Below, piece by piece: positions 46,607 through 55,645 of a DNA stretch of 64,000 nt. The translations under genes and the position numbers were made by a program. The notes beneath the pieces are model-generated. The model was not told where the DNA came from and did no database searches. It saw only the letters and a list, made by a program, of their open reading frames with translations. This DNA is from Strigamia acuminata (taxonomy: Eukaryota > Arthropoda > Chilopoda > Geophilomorpha > Linotaeniidae), in the NCBI GenBank assembly GCA_949358305.1, contig OX442324.1, positions 9,566,500 to 9,630,499 on the forward strand, read 5' to 3'. Each line of letters starts with the position of its first letter. The stretch's first letter is position 1.

Positions 46607-47120
46607 TGTCACGGTCCTGACTTTAGACAGTAATAATTTTCAAAATTTTAAGCGCATTTTGCGCCTTTCCTTTAAATTTTCCCCAATCATATTGAGAAAT
46701 TGTTCTAGTTTCCCTAAATCATTTTATTTTTCCCAAATCTAAATTTATTATTTTATTTTATATTATTTTCCTTATTTTTGATATTTATCTTTAATTTGGC
46801 CTGGTTTTAATCACCCCATCCAGACAATTCATGAGAATTCTGCAATAAGTTGATATAATCGCGCTCTAAATTTACATATTTCACCCCTGATCGCCTGTTT
46901 TCTGCTCGGTCCCCATTGGAAATTGACTTGGCCTTTGACATGTGATCAGAGGTGACTTGTTCTGTCAAGACATTTTTGACAGAGAGAATAATTTTCGCCT
47001 TCGACTAGTCAACATCTTCTGTCTTAAACTGGAAGATTTCCAAGTGCGATTATGTTGCGTCTCAATGCATACGGTCACATTGCAGCCCGAATTCTCATGT
47101 TAGTCTAACTAACCACAACA
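46607..47120 (+). repeat. Probable 3' LTR of element 1 (right edge uncertain)
   Basis: The left edge is well placed by the polypurine tract and the TG start. No second copy exists in the window, because the 5' end is lost, so the right edge is only a guess. I place it at CCACAACA (47113-47120). Confidence 0.4.
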
Positions 47121-47290
47121 TTTATTATTTGCCCATTATTTGCGTACAAATTACTGGAAAAACGGCGTATTCGACGGTCTCAATTCGTCAATACATTTTA
47201 TGCCACGACTGTGACTTCCTCCTCGGCCTAGACATTTTGAACTCATACTCGTCTCAATTGCGTATTCATTTCATTATCGACGGTTCGACG
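47009..47290 (+). pseudogene. Retroelement protease-like fragment
   Basis: A stop-free frame in which the end looks like the second half of a retroviral-type aspartic protease: PIICVQITGK, then CDFLLGLDILNSY. The active-site half (D-S/T-G) is absent. It overlaps the guessed LTR end on the left and stops where a new LTR seems to start. It is probably a remnant of another element into which element 4 inserted. Confidence 0.4.
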
Positions 47291-47293
47291 ACG

Positions 47294-48289
47294 TGTGGTG
47301 ACCCGACTGGGGTGGGGCACGAAGAGTTTCTCTCGTGGCCTACATACGGGTAAAGAAGGGGAGTCGCACGCGCGCCTCCCTTCCCTCAGAGCATTGACAT
47401 CCAGTCAATGGACGGGCGTCTGCCCTGGGGGAGTGGGGGAGATTCGTCTTCTCCACTATTGGGTGGCTTTAGTCACCTGTCACCCCCCGCTTTGTGCAAA
47501 GGAATTCGCCTTGCACTGAGCGGGCAGAACCAACACAAAAATCAACCAAGATACACGTAAAAGCCAAACGTCCTAAAACGATCAAGCCTAAGTACAAAGA
47601 CTTCAGGAGTGACCTAGGACAAGGGACTTTCAACGTGAGTACGATTGATTTGTGTTAACCTCCGCAGAGTAACCTGCGAAACAAGATTACCACACTATTT
47701 TAGCAAGCCAGCTAGAAATAGTAAACCTACTCCAATTTAGCGAGTTGTGCAGACAAACGGTCGCACAAGCCTAAATTGCAGTAACCACGACGAGCGTTCC
47801 CGCCGCTGTGTGTATCGCCGGGAACCACCAAGCGTCCGCCGCTGTGTGATCGCCGGACACCTACAAAAAACCCTAAACCTAGACAACAGACCAGAAGTAA
47901 GACCTTTCAGGCATTCACTCGCGCCCGACCAGCGTGAGCCCGAAGGACCGAACGAGAAACGTGAGACGAGGACGCCATTCATTGCCACGCCGGCCCAAGA
48001 CGACACCACGTTGCCACGCGGACGCCATCTTGGATCCACAGCGACAAAGGACGACCTCGACCAGTTTCTCGCCAACTTCACACCCCTTTCCTTTTACCTT
48101 TTTATTCCCTTACATATTTTATTCCCTTTTAACTGTATATTCCCGTATAATAAATACATTTATTATATTTACCTTTTACATTGTCTTGCCGTGTTACATT
48201 ATTTGGGTAACCGCTTGAGTAAAGCGGTATTGCGAGATCAGAGAGTGACTCATACCACGTATCAGCGACAGACCGAGTTGAGCGCGACA
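47294..48289 (+). repeat. Probable 5' LTR of element 4 (left edge uncertain)
   Basis: The right edge (GCGACA) is set by the primer site three bases further on. The left edge TGTGGTGACCC is inferred because the protease-like fragment stops there. AATAAA at about 48149 fits an R region. No partner LTR is available for comparison. Confidence 0.5.
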
Positions 48290-48291
48290 CG

Positions 48292-48309
48292 TGGGGGCCT
48301 GTCCGGGAT
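48292..48309 (+). promoter_or_regulatory. Primer-binding site of element 4, tRNA-Pro type
   Basis: TGGGGGCCTGTCCGGGAT differs at two positions from the tRNA-Pro primer site known from murine leukaemia virus. The match covers the acceptor end, so tRNA-Pro is the likely primer. Confidence 0.65.
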
Positions 48310-48357
48310 CGATTTAAACGACTCGAATAGAACTTGAGATCATTTTCATACCCAAAA

Positions 48358-51300
48358 ATGGCAGACAATATCCGAGTAACGGATTCCGACTCCGACGCGA
48401 ACAAGAGAGCCGGCAGTCGTAAAGGCGCCGACTATCACTTGCGATCTGGAGGTCCCTTACCCAAAGCCTCAGCGCACGAAGCGAGGCAAAAACGGCGCAA
48501 GCCTAAACCCGATCGCAGAAGCGCATCAGAGGCATCGCACCCGTCTCGTTCCGAGACGAGGCAGCGATTGGACGAGACAGAGCGGGGTGAAGAGCAATCT
48601 CACTCCAAACTGCCGCGTTCTAACCGTGACGGCGAGACGAGCGGAAACGAGGTTTTATCCCGTAACCCATCGCCTCGTCTAACGCACGACACCGAGGTGG
48701 GCAGTCCGAAAGCGGCGTCTCCGATACAAAAGACGGCCTCAAACACGACAGCTAATTCGGCACTAAACACGCCAATTACGCAAAGCCGCCCAGCTTCGGT
48801 CAGGTCCGAAGGACACAAGTCCAATGCGTCAAAAACTGAGCGTGTTCCGAGCCAGCCTTACAGCGTCTCGGCCACATTGGTTGACACGATGCAGTTGGCA
48901 CAGGCAGAAGGTGTACGATACACTCTGCCAACGGGAAAAATAACTGTGTACGAAACATTACAAATCGTACGTGCAGCTTTAAGAGTGCACAGGTTATCCC
49001 CGGAAATCACCGTTGTTGAAGGCGCATACGCTCAACAAATGGTAGACTCCGCTCAATTCGAAGCGGATGCCGAGAATGAGGCCCGACAAGCCATCCGCGA
49101 GAGAAAGCGGAAGCTGGCGGAAAGAGAAGCGCGAGCTCTCGAGTACGGCAAATCCCAGCGCGTTCCGACTACTCCAGAAGAAGTCGAAATAGTTGATCGA
49201 GCCTTACATGCACATCGTTATGCATTCCGTTCTCAACAAGAAGCTGAACAAGCTTTCATGACTAGGCTGCAACGAGACAAACCAAAATCCGTTCGCAAGC
49301 CAGAAGTTAGCTCGTCCGAATTGTCCGACGAGAGCGTAGAAGGCGACCCGAAGCGCACGCCGAAGGTCAGCCCCAAACCCGAGCGAAAAAAGGAAGTGCC
49401 AGTCACTCCACGCAAACGGGAAGTCTCGACCGAACAACGCGTTCGACCTCGCATGATGGCGTTAGACGATAACACTAACAACGCTATCAACCGATTAATA
49501 AATGCGAACAACGCGCGTCGTAACGAAGAACAGACTCACACGAGCCGACAACGCGACGACCCGCGGGGTAACGACTGGCAACAGCCGGTACCCATCCTCA
49601 AAGACGACGGACCTTCGAGAAAACCTTCCGAAGACCGCACATCGTCACGAGAGGAACGTCAACGCGAAAGAGGACAGCAACAGTATCACTACGGAAACAG
49701 TGATTCGTCGTCGGATGAACTGGAGTCGAATGCACCCAGTCATCACGATTCGGAGAGAGGTTCCGGAGAAAGACGAAGGGAAAGAGAACGCGATGAACGC
49801 AGGGAAAGGGAACGTGACGACCGTCGTAGGGGCCGGAAAGAGTCAAACTCTTCACGGCGCAACCCGCCACGCCGCTCACCGTCTCCCGACCCCAGCTCCG
49901 ACCCCTCGTCCAACGACGACAGACGAAATGATAAGTCAAGTAATCGCCGGAAGAGATCCAACTCTCCGCGCGATAGAGAGAAACGACGTCGATCGGAAAA
50001 TAGCGACCACCGACGGGAGGAGTTTCAGGACCTTCCCCGACAAAGCGCGTTTACCGATTCGACGGGTCGGCAGTATACGATGGGAGAGCTTGGAAGAGCC
50101 CTGCTTGGCTCGTTAAAAGCCGAAGGAATCGATCTGAGCAAACGAAATGATCGTAATCGTAACACTGGTGACCGCGTAAAGAAAAAATACGCTGTCTCCC
50201 GACGTGACACCATGAGTGTTACCGGGAATATTAGGTGGCAATTTTATATTCAGAACCGTTTCGACGGGTCATGGAAAGCGGGAGATCGCTTCCTTGACGA
50301 AGTAATTCGGATTAAGACTGCCACTAAAGCCACCGTAGGAGACATGCTCACCCACGGTATTGTCGAGCTAATGACAGGCTCGGCACGTGAGTGGTACCAA
50401 GGATTGAAAGGCGTCAATTGGGACGACTTTTTAATGAGATTCGACCTGCGCTACGGCGAGACACCCGAAGAGGTGAGCCGAAAGATGCGAGGTCTTCGCC
50501 AGATGCCTGGTGAAACCATAATGGATTACGACATTCGCGCCAGATTGTTGTTCGAAAAGGCCCCGATGGAATTTCATGCCACGGGATTCAACCTTTTCTT
50601 TCTCGGCGGTTTGTCGGAATACTCGCAACGGGTGCTACTTGAAGAAAGGGCACCGACAGGAGGCAGCTACGAAGAAATGAGCGCCTTCCTGTTCGAGAAC
50701 ACGATAGATATCGAGAAGAGATATTATTCCGCTTTACCAGAAGCGGAGAAAGCAGCAACCGCTAAACGTCTCAAGTTGAGTGCGGAAAGATATGGGGCGA
50801 CAGACAAAATCATGCGCCCTACTGAATATCTTAGCGGTATAATGGAGCTGGCAGAAGCTAGCGTTGGTTTACAAATAAAAAATAAACTGACATCCACGCT
50901 GCCTTCCAACCCATTGGCCGCCCCTAAAAAGGCACCGACAGCGTCAGCCATGCAAGCGACACTGGAGGAGGTCAAGGAGGGGGAGGAAGCCGAACAAAAT
51001 GTCGGAAAATCAGACGAAAAAGAAGAAAAAGACGATTATTCGACGGACGAAGAAATACGAAGCTATCGCGATACCTTATCAACGGGTTGCGATGAGGAAG
51101 GACCGCTAGTACATCTCATCCATCGAGATAGAGCGGTAGAAGAATTTCGCGCCAGGTTAAAACCAAATGCCGGCCGAATTCCGAAGTATTTTCGAAAAAA
51201 TTACACGCCACCGTCGAAAGTAGACCCTGAAAAAAAGAAATCGATTGAAGCCCCAAGAGACAAATCAAATATTCGTTGTTTTAAGTGTAACCAACCGGGT

Positions 51301-51438
51301 CACTATTCCAATGAGTGCCCAAGAACAGCGAAAGAAGACGCTAAGTTTGACGCGATAATGAAGCAGATGGCAGAGATTAAACTCGCCATGGCAAAAAACG
51401 AGTCAAAAAACGAGTCAGCGCAGGCGGCGAAGAAATAA
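48358..51438 (+). CDS. gag: gag of element 4 (1026 aa)
   Basis: Start chosen at ATG 48358 (AAAATGGCA, strong context); the frame is open a little upstream without an ATG. It is unusually long for gag. The N-terminal half is basic and disordered-looking. A stretch at about residues 475-560 alternates Arg with Glu, Asp and Ser (RRRERERDERRERERDD, RRSPSPDPSS), like an SR or RD domain. The gag core lies at about 630-780 (GSAREWYQGLKGVNWDDFLMRF, LRQMPGETIMDYDIRARLLF). A CCHC knuckle (C974, C977, H982, C987) is near the end. The frame is intact. Confidence 0.9.
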   Translation: MADNIRVTDSDSDANKRAGSRKGADYHLRSGGPLPKASAHEARQKRRKPKPDRRSASEASHPSRSETRQRLDETERGEEQSHSKLPRSNRDGETSGNEVLSRNPSPRLTHDTEVGSPKAASPIQKTASNTTANSALNTPITQSRPASVRSEGHKSNASKTERVPSQPYSVSATLVDTMQLAQAEGVRYTLPTGKITVYETLQIVRAALRVHRLSPEITVVEGAYAQQMVDSAQFEADAENEARQAIRERKRKLAEREARALEYGKSQRVPTTPEEVEIVDRALHAHRYAFRSQQEAEQAFMTRLQRDKPKSVRKPEVSSSELSDESVEGDPKRTPKVSPKPERKKEVPVTPRKREVSTEQRVRPRMMALDDNTNNAINRLINANNARRNEEQTHTSRQRDDPRGNDWQQPVPILKDDGPSRKPSEDRTSSREERQRERGQQQYHYGNSDSSSDELESNAPSHHDSERGSGERRRERERDERRERERDDRRRGRKESNSSRRNPPRRSPSPDPSSDPSSNDDRRNDKSSNRRKRSNSPRDREKRRRSENSDHRREEFQDLPRQSAFTDSTGRQYTMGELGRALLGSLKAEGIDLSKRNDRNRNTGDRVKKKYAVSRRDTMSVTGNIRWQFYIQNRFDGSWKAGDRFLDEVIRIKTATKATVGDMLTHGIVELMTGSAREWYQGLKGVNWDDFLMRFDLRYGETPEEVSRKMRGLRQMPGETIMDYDIRARLLFEKAPMEFHATGFNLFFLGGLSEYSQRVLLEERAPTGGSYEEMSAFLFENTIDIEKRYYSALPEAEKAATAKRLKLSAERYGATDKIMRPTEYLSGIMELAEASVGLQIKNKLTSTLPSNPLAAPKKAPTASAMQATLEEVKEGEEAEQNVGKSDEKEEKDDYSTDEEIRSYRDTLSTGCDEEGPLVHLIHRDRAVEEFRARLKPNAGRIPKYFRKNYTPPSKVDPEKKKSIEAPRDKSNIRCFKCNQPGHYSNECPRTAKEDAKFDAIMKQMAEIKLAMAKNESKNESAQAAKK
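51393..51411 (+). promoter_or_regulatory. Two tandem -1 frameshift heptamers AAAAAAC
   Basis: A AAA AAC occurs in the gag frame at 51393-51399 and again at 51405-51411, 25 bp before the gag stop. The -1 frame is open from 51381 into pol. This is the slippery sequence used by mouse mammary tumour virus gag-pro. Having it twice is unusual. Confidence 0.7.
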
Positions 51439-51461
51439 CTTCTCGACCGTCTGCGCCATTC

Positions 51462-53813
51462 ATGAAGAAGAAGGGGTTTAACAAAGGGTTCGATAAACCG
51501 CCACCAGTCAAAGAAATGGGTAGTGACATAGCTAACGCCCAGATCCAAGACAGGGCCAACAACGCTTTGCAGGTAATTACCGCAAACGCTGAGGCTGAGG
51601 CGGAAGAACCAAACCTACTGCTTGAAGAATTACCTCAAGTAGTCGAAGACACAGAAGAATTTCGTGTTTTCATGTGCAACGTGGCGGTCGAATATACCAG
51701 CCGCCTATGTATGCTGCCCATGACAATAGAACGCGAAAAAATTATGGGACTGCTAGACTCGGGAGCAGATCGCTCGTTCGTTTCCGAAGACATAGTAGCA
51801 TCATTGGGTCTCACCGATAAGATAAAAGGCGTTAATAAAAATGTACGTCTAAAAACCGCCAACGGAATGGCGCGTCCAAAAGGAGTTATATTATTGACCA
51901 TGGAGTGGCTCGGAGGGGTAGAACAGCACCCTTTCCTGGTCCTGCCCACGTGCGACAGAATTTTTCTGTTGGGCTTAGACCTCATGGCGTCAATGGAAAT
52001 ACAACCAAATCCAATAACGAAATCTTGGAATTATATCAGAAATGATAGAGAAAGACCCGCAATTGTCGTGCCACCAGCTCTTATCAAAGAAGCGGCCGAC
52101 AAGACACAGTGGGAGAAAGGCCTAAAGAAATTCGTTCAAGACTACGATTTTAAAGCATTCGTAACAGAATTGCAACGGGACAATGTAGTGGAAACGCTTG
52201 TCGCCGACGCCGCTTTAGAATTAAACGAAGCGGCAGCCCTACGAAGGGTCCTACTTAAATATGAGGGGATCCTGTCGAAAAAACCGGGCCGAACGAATAG
52301 GGCTATTCACGAAATTAAATTGACGGATAATAAACCTATACGAGTTGCGTATAAGGGAATGAACCCGCAAAAACGTGAAATAGTACAAAAAATGTGCCAA
52401 GAAATGCTAGACAGTGGCATTGTCTCCGAGGCCCAGGGAGAATACGCGACGCGAGTTGTGCTCGTGATGCGCCCGGGCTCGGACCCACGCCTATGCATTG
52501 ATTACCGCCCATTAAACGCGGTGACAGAGATAGATCCCATACAGATGCCGTCTATCGAATCCATTTTGAGAGAGCTTAGCCCCTTTTCTTGGGTTACGAC
52601 GATGGATCTGTCGAAGGGATACTGGCAAGTTGAGATGAGGCCAGAGGATAAGCTAAAAACAGCATTTTACTCGCCAATTGGACGGTTGATGTTCAACGTC
52701 ATGCCGTTTGGTTTAGTGAATGCTCCCAGTACCTTTCAGAGACTAATCGAAAGCGTATTGGGTGATATCCTGCATCAGTTCGTGTGGGCATACCTAGATG
52801 ACATAGTTATTGCCTCTAAAACATTCGAAGAGCACATTGAGCACATCGACCAAGTGCTCACCCGGCTGGCGAAAGCTGGGTTACACGTTCATCCGGGCAA
52901 GAGCAAGTTCTGCCGAAAGGAGCTTGCCTTCCTGGGTTATCGCATTGGAGTCAACGGTTTAGCTATTGGCCCCGAAAAAATCGATGCGATTAATCGTTTC
53001 CCACCACCCGAGGACGTTAAAGGTGTCCAACGGTTTATGGGAATGATAAACTTCTTCGGCAGGTTGCTACCGGGTCTAGCTGAAGTGGCAGCCCCAGTTA
53101 CCGACCTCCTGAAGAATGAAAACGAATTTGTATGGTCAAATGAGTGCAACATCGCATTTAATGCGATAAAGAGGATGCTGACGGAAGTCGGCGTAATGCC
53201 TCTACCCGACTTAAACCGGCCGTTCATATTACATACGGACGCCAGCAGAGTTGGGTTAGGAGCGGCGTTGCTCCAAACACACGTGCGCGACGGAGTCGAA
53301 CAAGACCTGCCGTGCATGTTTATAAGTCGCAAACTCCAAGGCGCTGAAAAAAATTACAACGCCACAGAGTTGGAGTGTTTGGCAGTTGTGTGGGCTATAA
53401 GGAAATTCAGAGATTATCTCGAATATACCAAATTTGTAGTCCACACAGATCATCAAGCGTTACAATGGCTGATGAAATTAAAGGAGCCAGCCGGTCGACT
53501 AGCCAGATGGCAGTTAGAACTGATGGCATGCGACTTGACCATTCAATACAAGCCCGGCAAATATAACGTCGTGGCTGACGCTCTATCAAGGGCACCAGTG
53601 TCAGATCCTATCGACGCTGACGATGATGGCGAGGATGATTCCCGCATCATTTACTGCCCGACGAGTTGTCACCGTTGGGATTTAAGGAAAATAAATGAAA
53701 TTCCCACCGCGTCTCCAGCAGATGTAAAATTCTGTGGATTCTGGACGCGGTTATACCAACCAGCTGCTGACAATCACCCAAATGCAAAGAAGGAATTTAA
53801 GCTAGAGCGGAGA
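51462..53813 (+). pseudogene. pol: pol of element 4 (protease, RT, RNase H), truncated
   Basis: An ATG is present at 51462, but the frame is open back to 51381 and is -1 to gag, so a gag-pol fusion is more likely than separate initiation. Numbering from 51462: protease D99 in LDSGAD and ILLGLD-like second motif (FLLGLDL); RT with MDLSKGYWQVE and YLDD (D446, D447); RNase H from D593 (TDAS), with ATELECLAVVWA and HTDHQALQWL. Element sequence ends near 53813 in the linker before integrase. The reading frame then runs on through the repeat arm to a stop at 53933, adding about 40 unrelated residues. Confidence 0.9.
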
Positions 53814-54091
53814 ATATCCTTTCCGCGGATTGGCTTCCGCGAAATCCGCATTTCGGGGGCGACTATTCTGGGGATTCCGGGTGGACCAAACTCTTCCGGA
53901 AAACGTCCGGGGTGGTGTTGGGAGTGTCAATAGACTGTTTTGTGTCAAGGTTGTCAATTTTCATGTGAGTATTGGAAGGTTCATTTCTGCACATTCTCAT
54001 GTATTTTTTTTCACAGGAGCGACAAGGAGCGATGAAGCGGGATCGAGCGAGAGTGGGTAAAATAAACTGGTTTACGTCTCCAATGCGCGTT
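53814..54091. repeat. Inverted copy of the repeat-arm end
   Basis: Reverse complement of about 20150-20421 (and 1574-1845), with clear divergence: about one difference per 10 to 15 bases. It includes the mirrored small hairpin and extends six bases further (ATATCC) than the copy at 20421, matching the copy at 1845. Together with 20150-20421 it brackets the retroelement block. Confidence 0.85.
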
Positions 54092-54178
54092 CAAGATGGA
54101 ATACGAACTCGGAATCGACTCCAACACGCGTTCGCGTGACATACGGACGCATTCACGACCCAGATCAAAAAATGATCT

Positions 54179-55610
54179 CGTATTCGACTCGTTTTCGAGT
54201 CGAATGCAAATTTTGCCCTTCTTTGACGCGAAATCGTATTCGACTCGTTTTCGAGTCGAATGCGAGTTTTGCCCTTCTTCAACGCGAAATCGTATTCGAC
54301 TCGTTTTCGAGTCGAATGCGAATTTTGCCCTTTCTCAACGCGAAATCGTATTCGACTCGTTTTCGAGTCGAATGCGAGTTTTGCCCTTCTTCAACGCGAA
54401 ATCGTATTCGACTCGTTTTCGAGTCGAATGCGAATTTTGCCCTTCTTCGACGCGAAATCGTATTCGACTCGTTTTCGAGTCGAATGCGAAATCGTATTCG
54501 ACTCGTTTTCGAGTCGAATGCGAGTTTTGCCCTTCTTCAACGCGAAATCGTATTCGACTCGTTTTCGAGTCGAATGCGAATTTTGCCCTTTCTCAACGCG
54601 AAATCGTATTCGACTCGTTTTCGAGTCGAATGCGAGTTTTGCCCTTCTTCAACGCGAAATCGTATTCGACTCGTTTTCGAGTCGAATGCGAATTTTGCCC
54701 TTCTTCGACGCGAAATCGTATTCGACTCGTTTTCGAGTCGAATGCGAAATCGTATTCGACTCGTTTTCGAGTCGAATGCGAGTTTTGCCCTTCTTCAACG
54801 CGAAATCGTATTCGACTCGTTTTCGAGTCGAATGCGAATTTTGCCCTTTCTCAACGCGAAATCGTATTCGACTCGTTTTCGAGTCGAATGCGAGTTTTGC
54901 CCTTCTTCAACGCGAAATCGTATTCGACTCGTTTTCGAGTCGAATGCGAATTTTGCCCTTCTTCGACGCGAAATCGTATTCGACTCGTTTTCGAGTCGAA
55001 TGCGAAATCGTATTCGACTCGTTTTCGAGTCGAATGCGAGTTTTGCCCTTCTTCAACGCGAAATCGTATTCGACTCGTTTTCGAGTCGAATGCGAATTTT
55101 GCCCTTTCTCAACGCGAAATCGTATTCGACTCGTTTTCGAGTCGAATGCGAGTTTTGCCCTTCTTCAACGCGAAATCGTATTCGACTCGTTTTCGAGTCG
55201 AATGCGAATTTTGCCCTTCTTCGACGCGAAATCGTATTCGACTCGTTTTCGAGTCGAATGCGAAATCGTATTCGACTCGTTTTCGAGTCGAATGCGAGTT
55301 TTGCCCTTCTTCAACGCGAAATCGTATTCGACTCGTTTTCGAGTCGAATGCGAATTTTGCCCTTTCTCAACGCGAAATCGTATTCGACTCGTTTTCGAGT
55401 CGAATGCGAGTTTTGCCCTTCTTCAACGCGAAATCGTATTCGACTCGTTTTCGAGTCGAATGCGAATTTTGCCCTTCTTCAACGCGAAATCGTATTCGAC
55501 TCGTTTTCGAGTCGAATGCGAATTCGTATTCGACTCGTTTTCGAGTCGAATGCGAATTTTGCCCTTCTTCAACGCGAAATCGTATTCGATTCGCTTTCGA
55601 ATCGTATACG
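54179..55610. repeat. Hairpin array C, 28 hairpins with a 258-bp higher-order period
   Basis: Same 30-bp hairpin and 26-bp spacer as arrays A and B. Every fifth link is 4 bp instead of 26, giving a higher-order unit of four 56-bp units plus one of 34 bp. Short-link hairpins start at 54493, 54751, 55009 and 55267, exactly 258 bp apart. Most right half-stems end AATGCG opposite CGTATT, leaving one mismatched pair. Confidence 0.9.
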
Positions 55611-55645
55611 AGATGGTCGATTTTTGTTTCCCGGACTTTGATTTG

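Larger units (their letters stand above)
20422..47120 (+). mobile_element. Gypsy element 1, 5'-truncated, with extra ORF, interrupted by element 2
   Basis: A Ty3/gypsy-type element with gag, pol (protease, RT, RNase H, integrase) and a third ORF after pol. The internal region before the insertion would have been about 10.8 kb, long for the group. The 5' LTR and primer site are missing: repeat-arm sequence meets the element at 20421/20422, 111 bp before the gag ATG. Element 2 lies inside the integrase gene at 26597-41937. The 3' end is a polypurine tract (46595-46606) followed by a probable LTR starting TGTCACGG. It is non-functional as it stands. Confidence 0.8.
47294..53813 (+). mobile_element. 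Gypsy element 4, 3'-truncated before integrase
   Basis: Probable 5' LTR, tRNA-Pro-type primer site, very long gag, -1 frameshift sites, and pol with protease, RT and RNase H. Sequence switches at about 53814 into the inverted repeat-arm copy, so integrase, polypurine tract and 3' LTR are missing. Its RT differs clearly from those of elements 1 and 2, so it is a separate family. Confidence 0.8.

Noticed and set aside
46607-48289. A single 1683-bp LTR shared by elements 1 and 4
   Set aside because: A protease-like coding fragment lies in the middle, and the two elements have unrelated pol sequences. Two separate LTRs fit better, though neither inner edge is proven.
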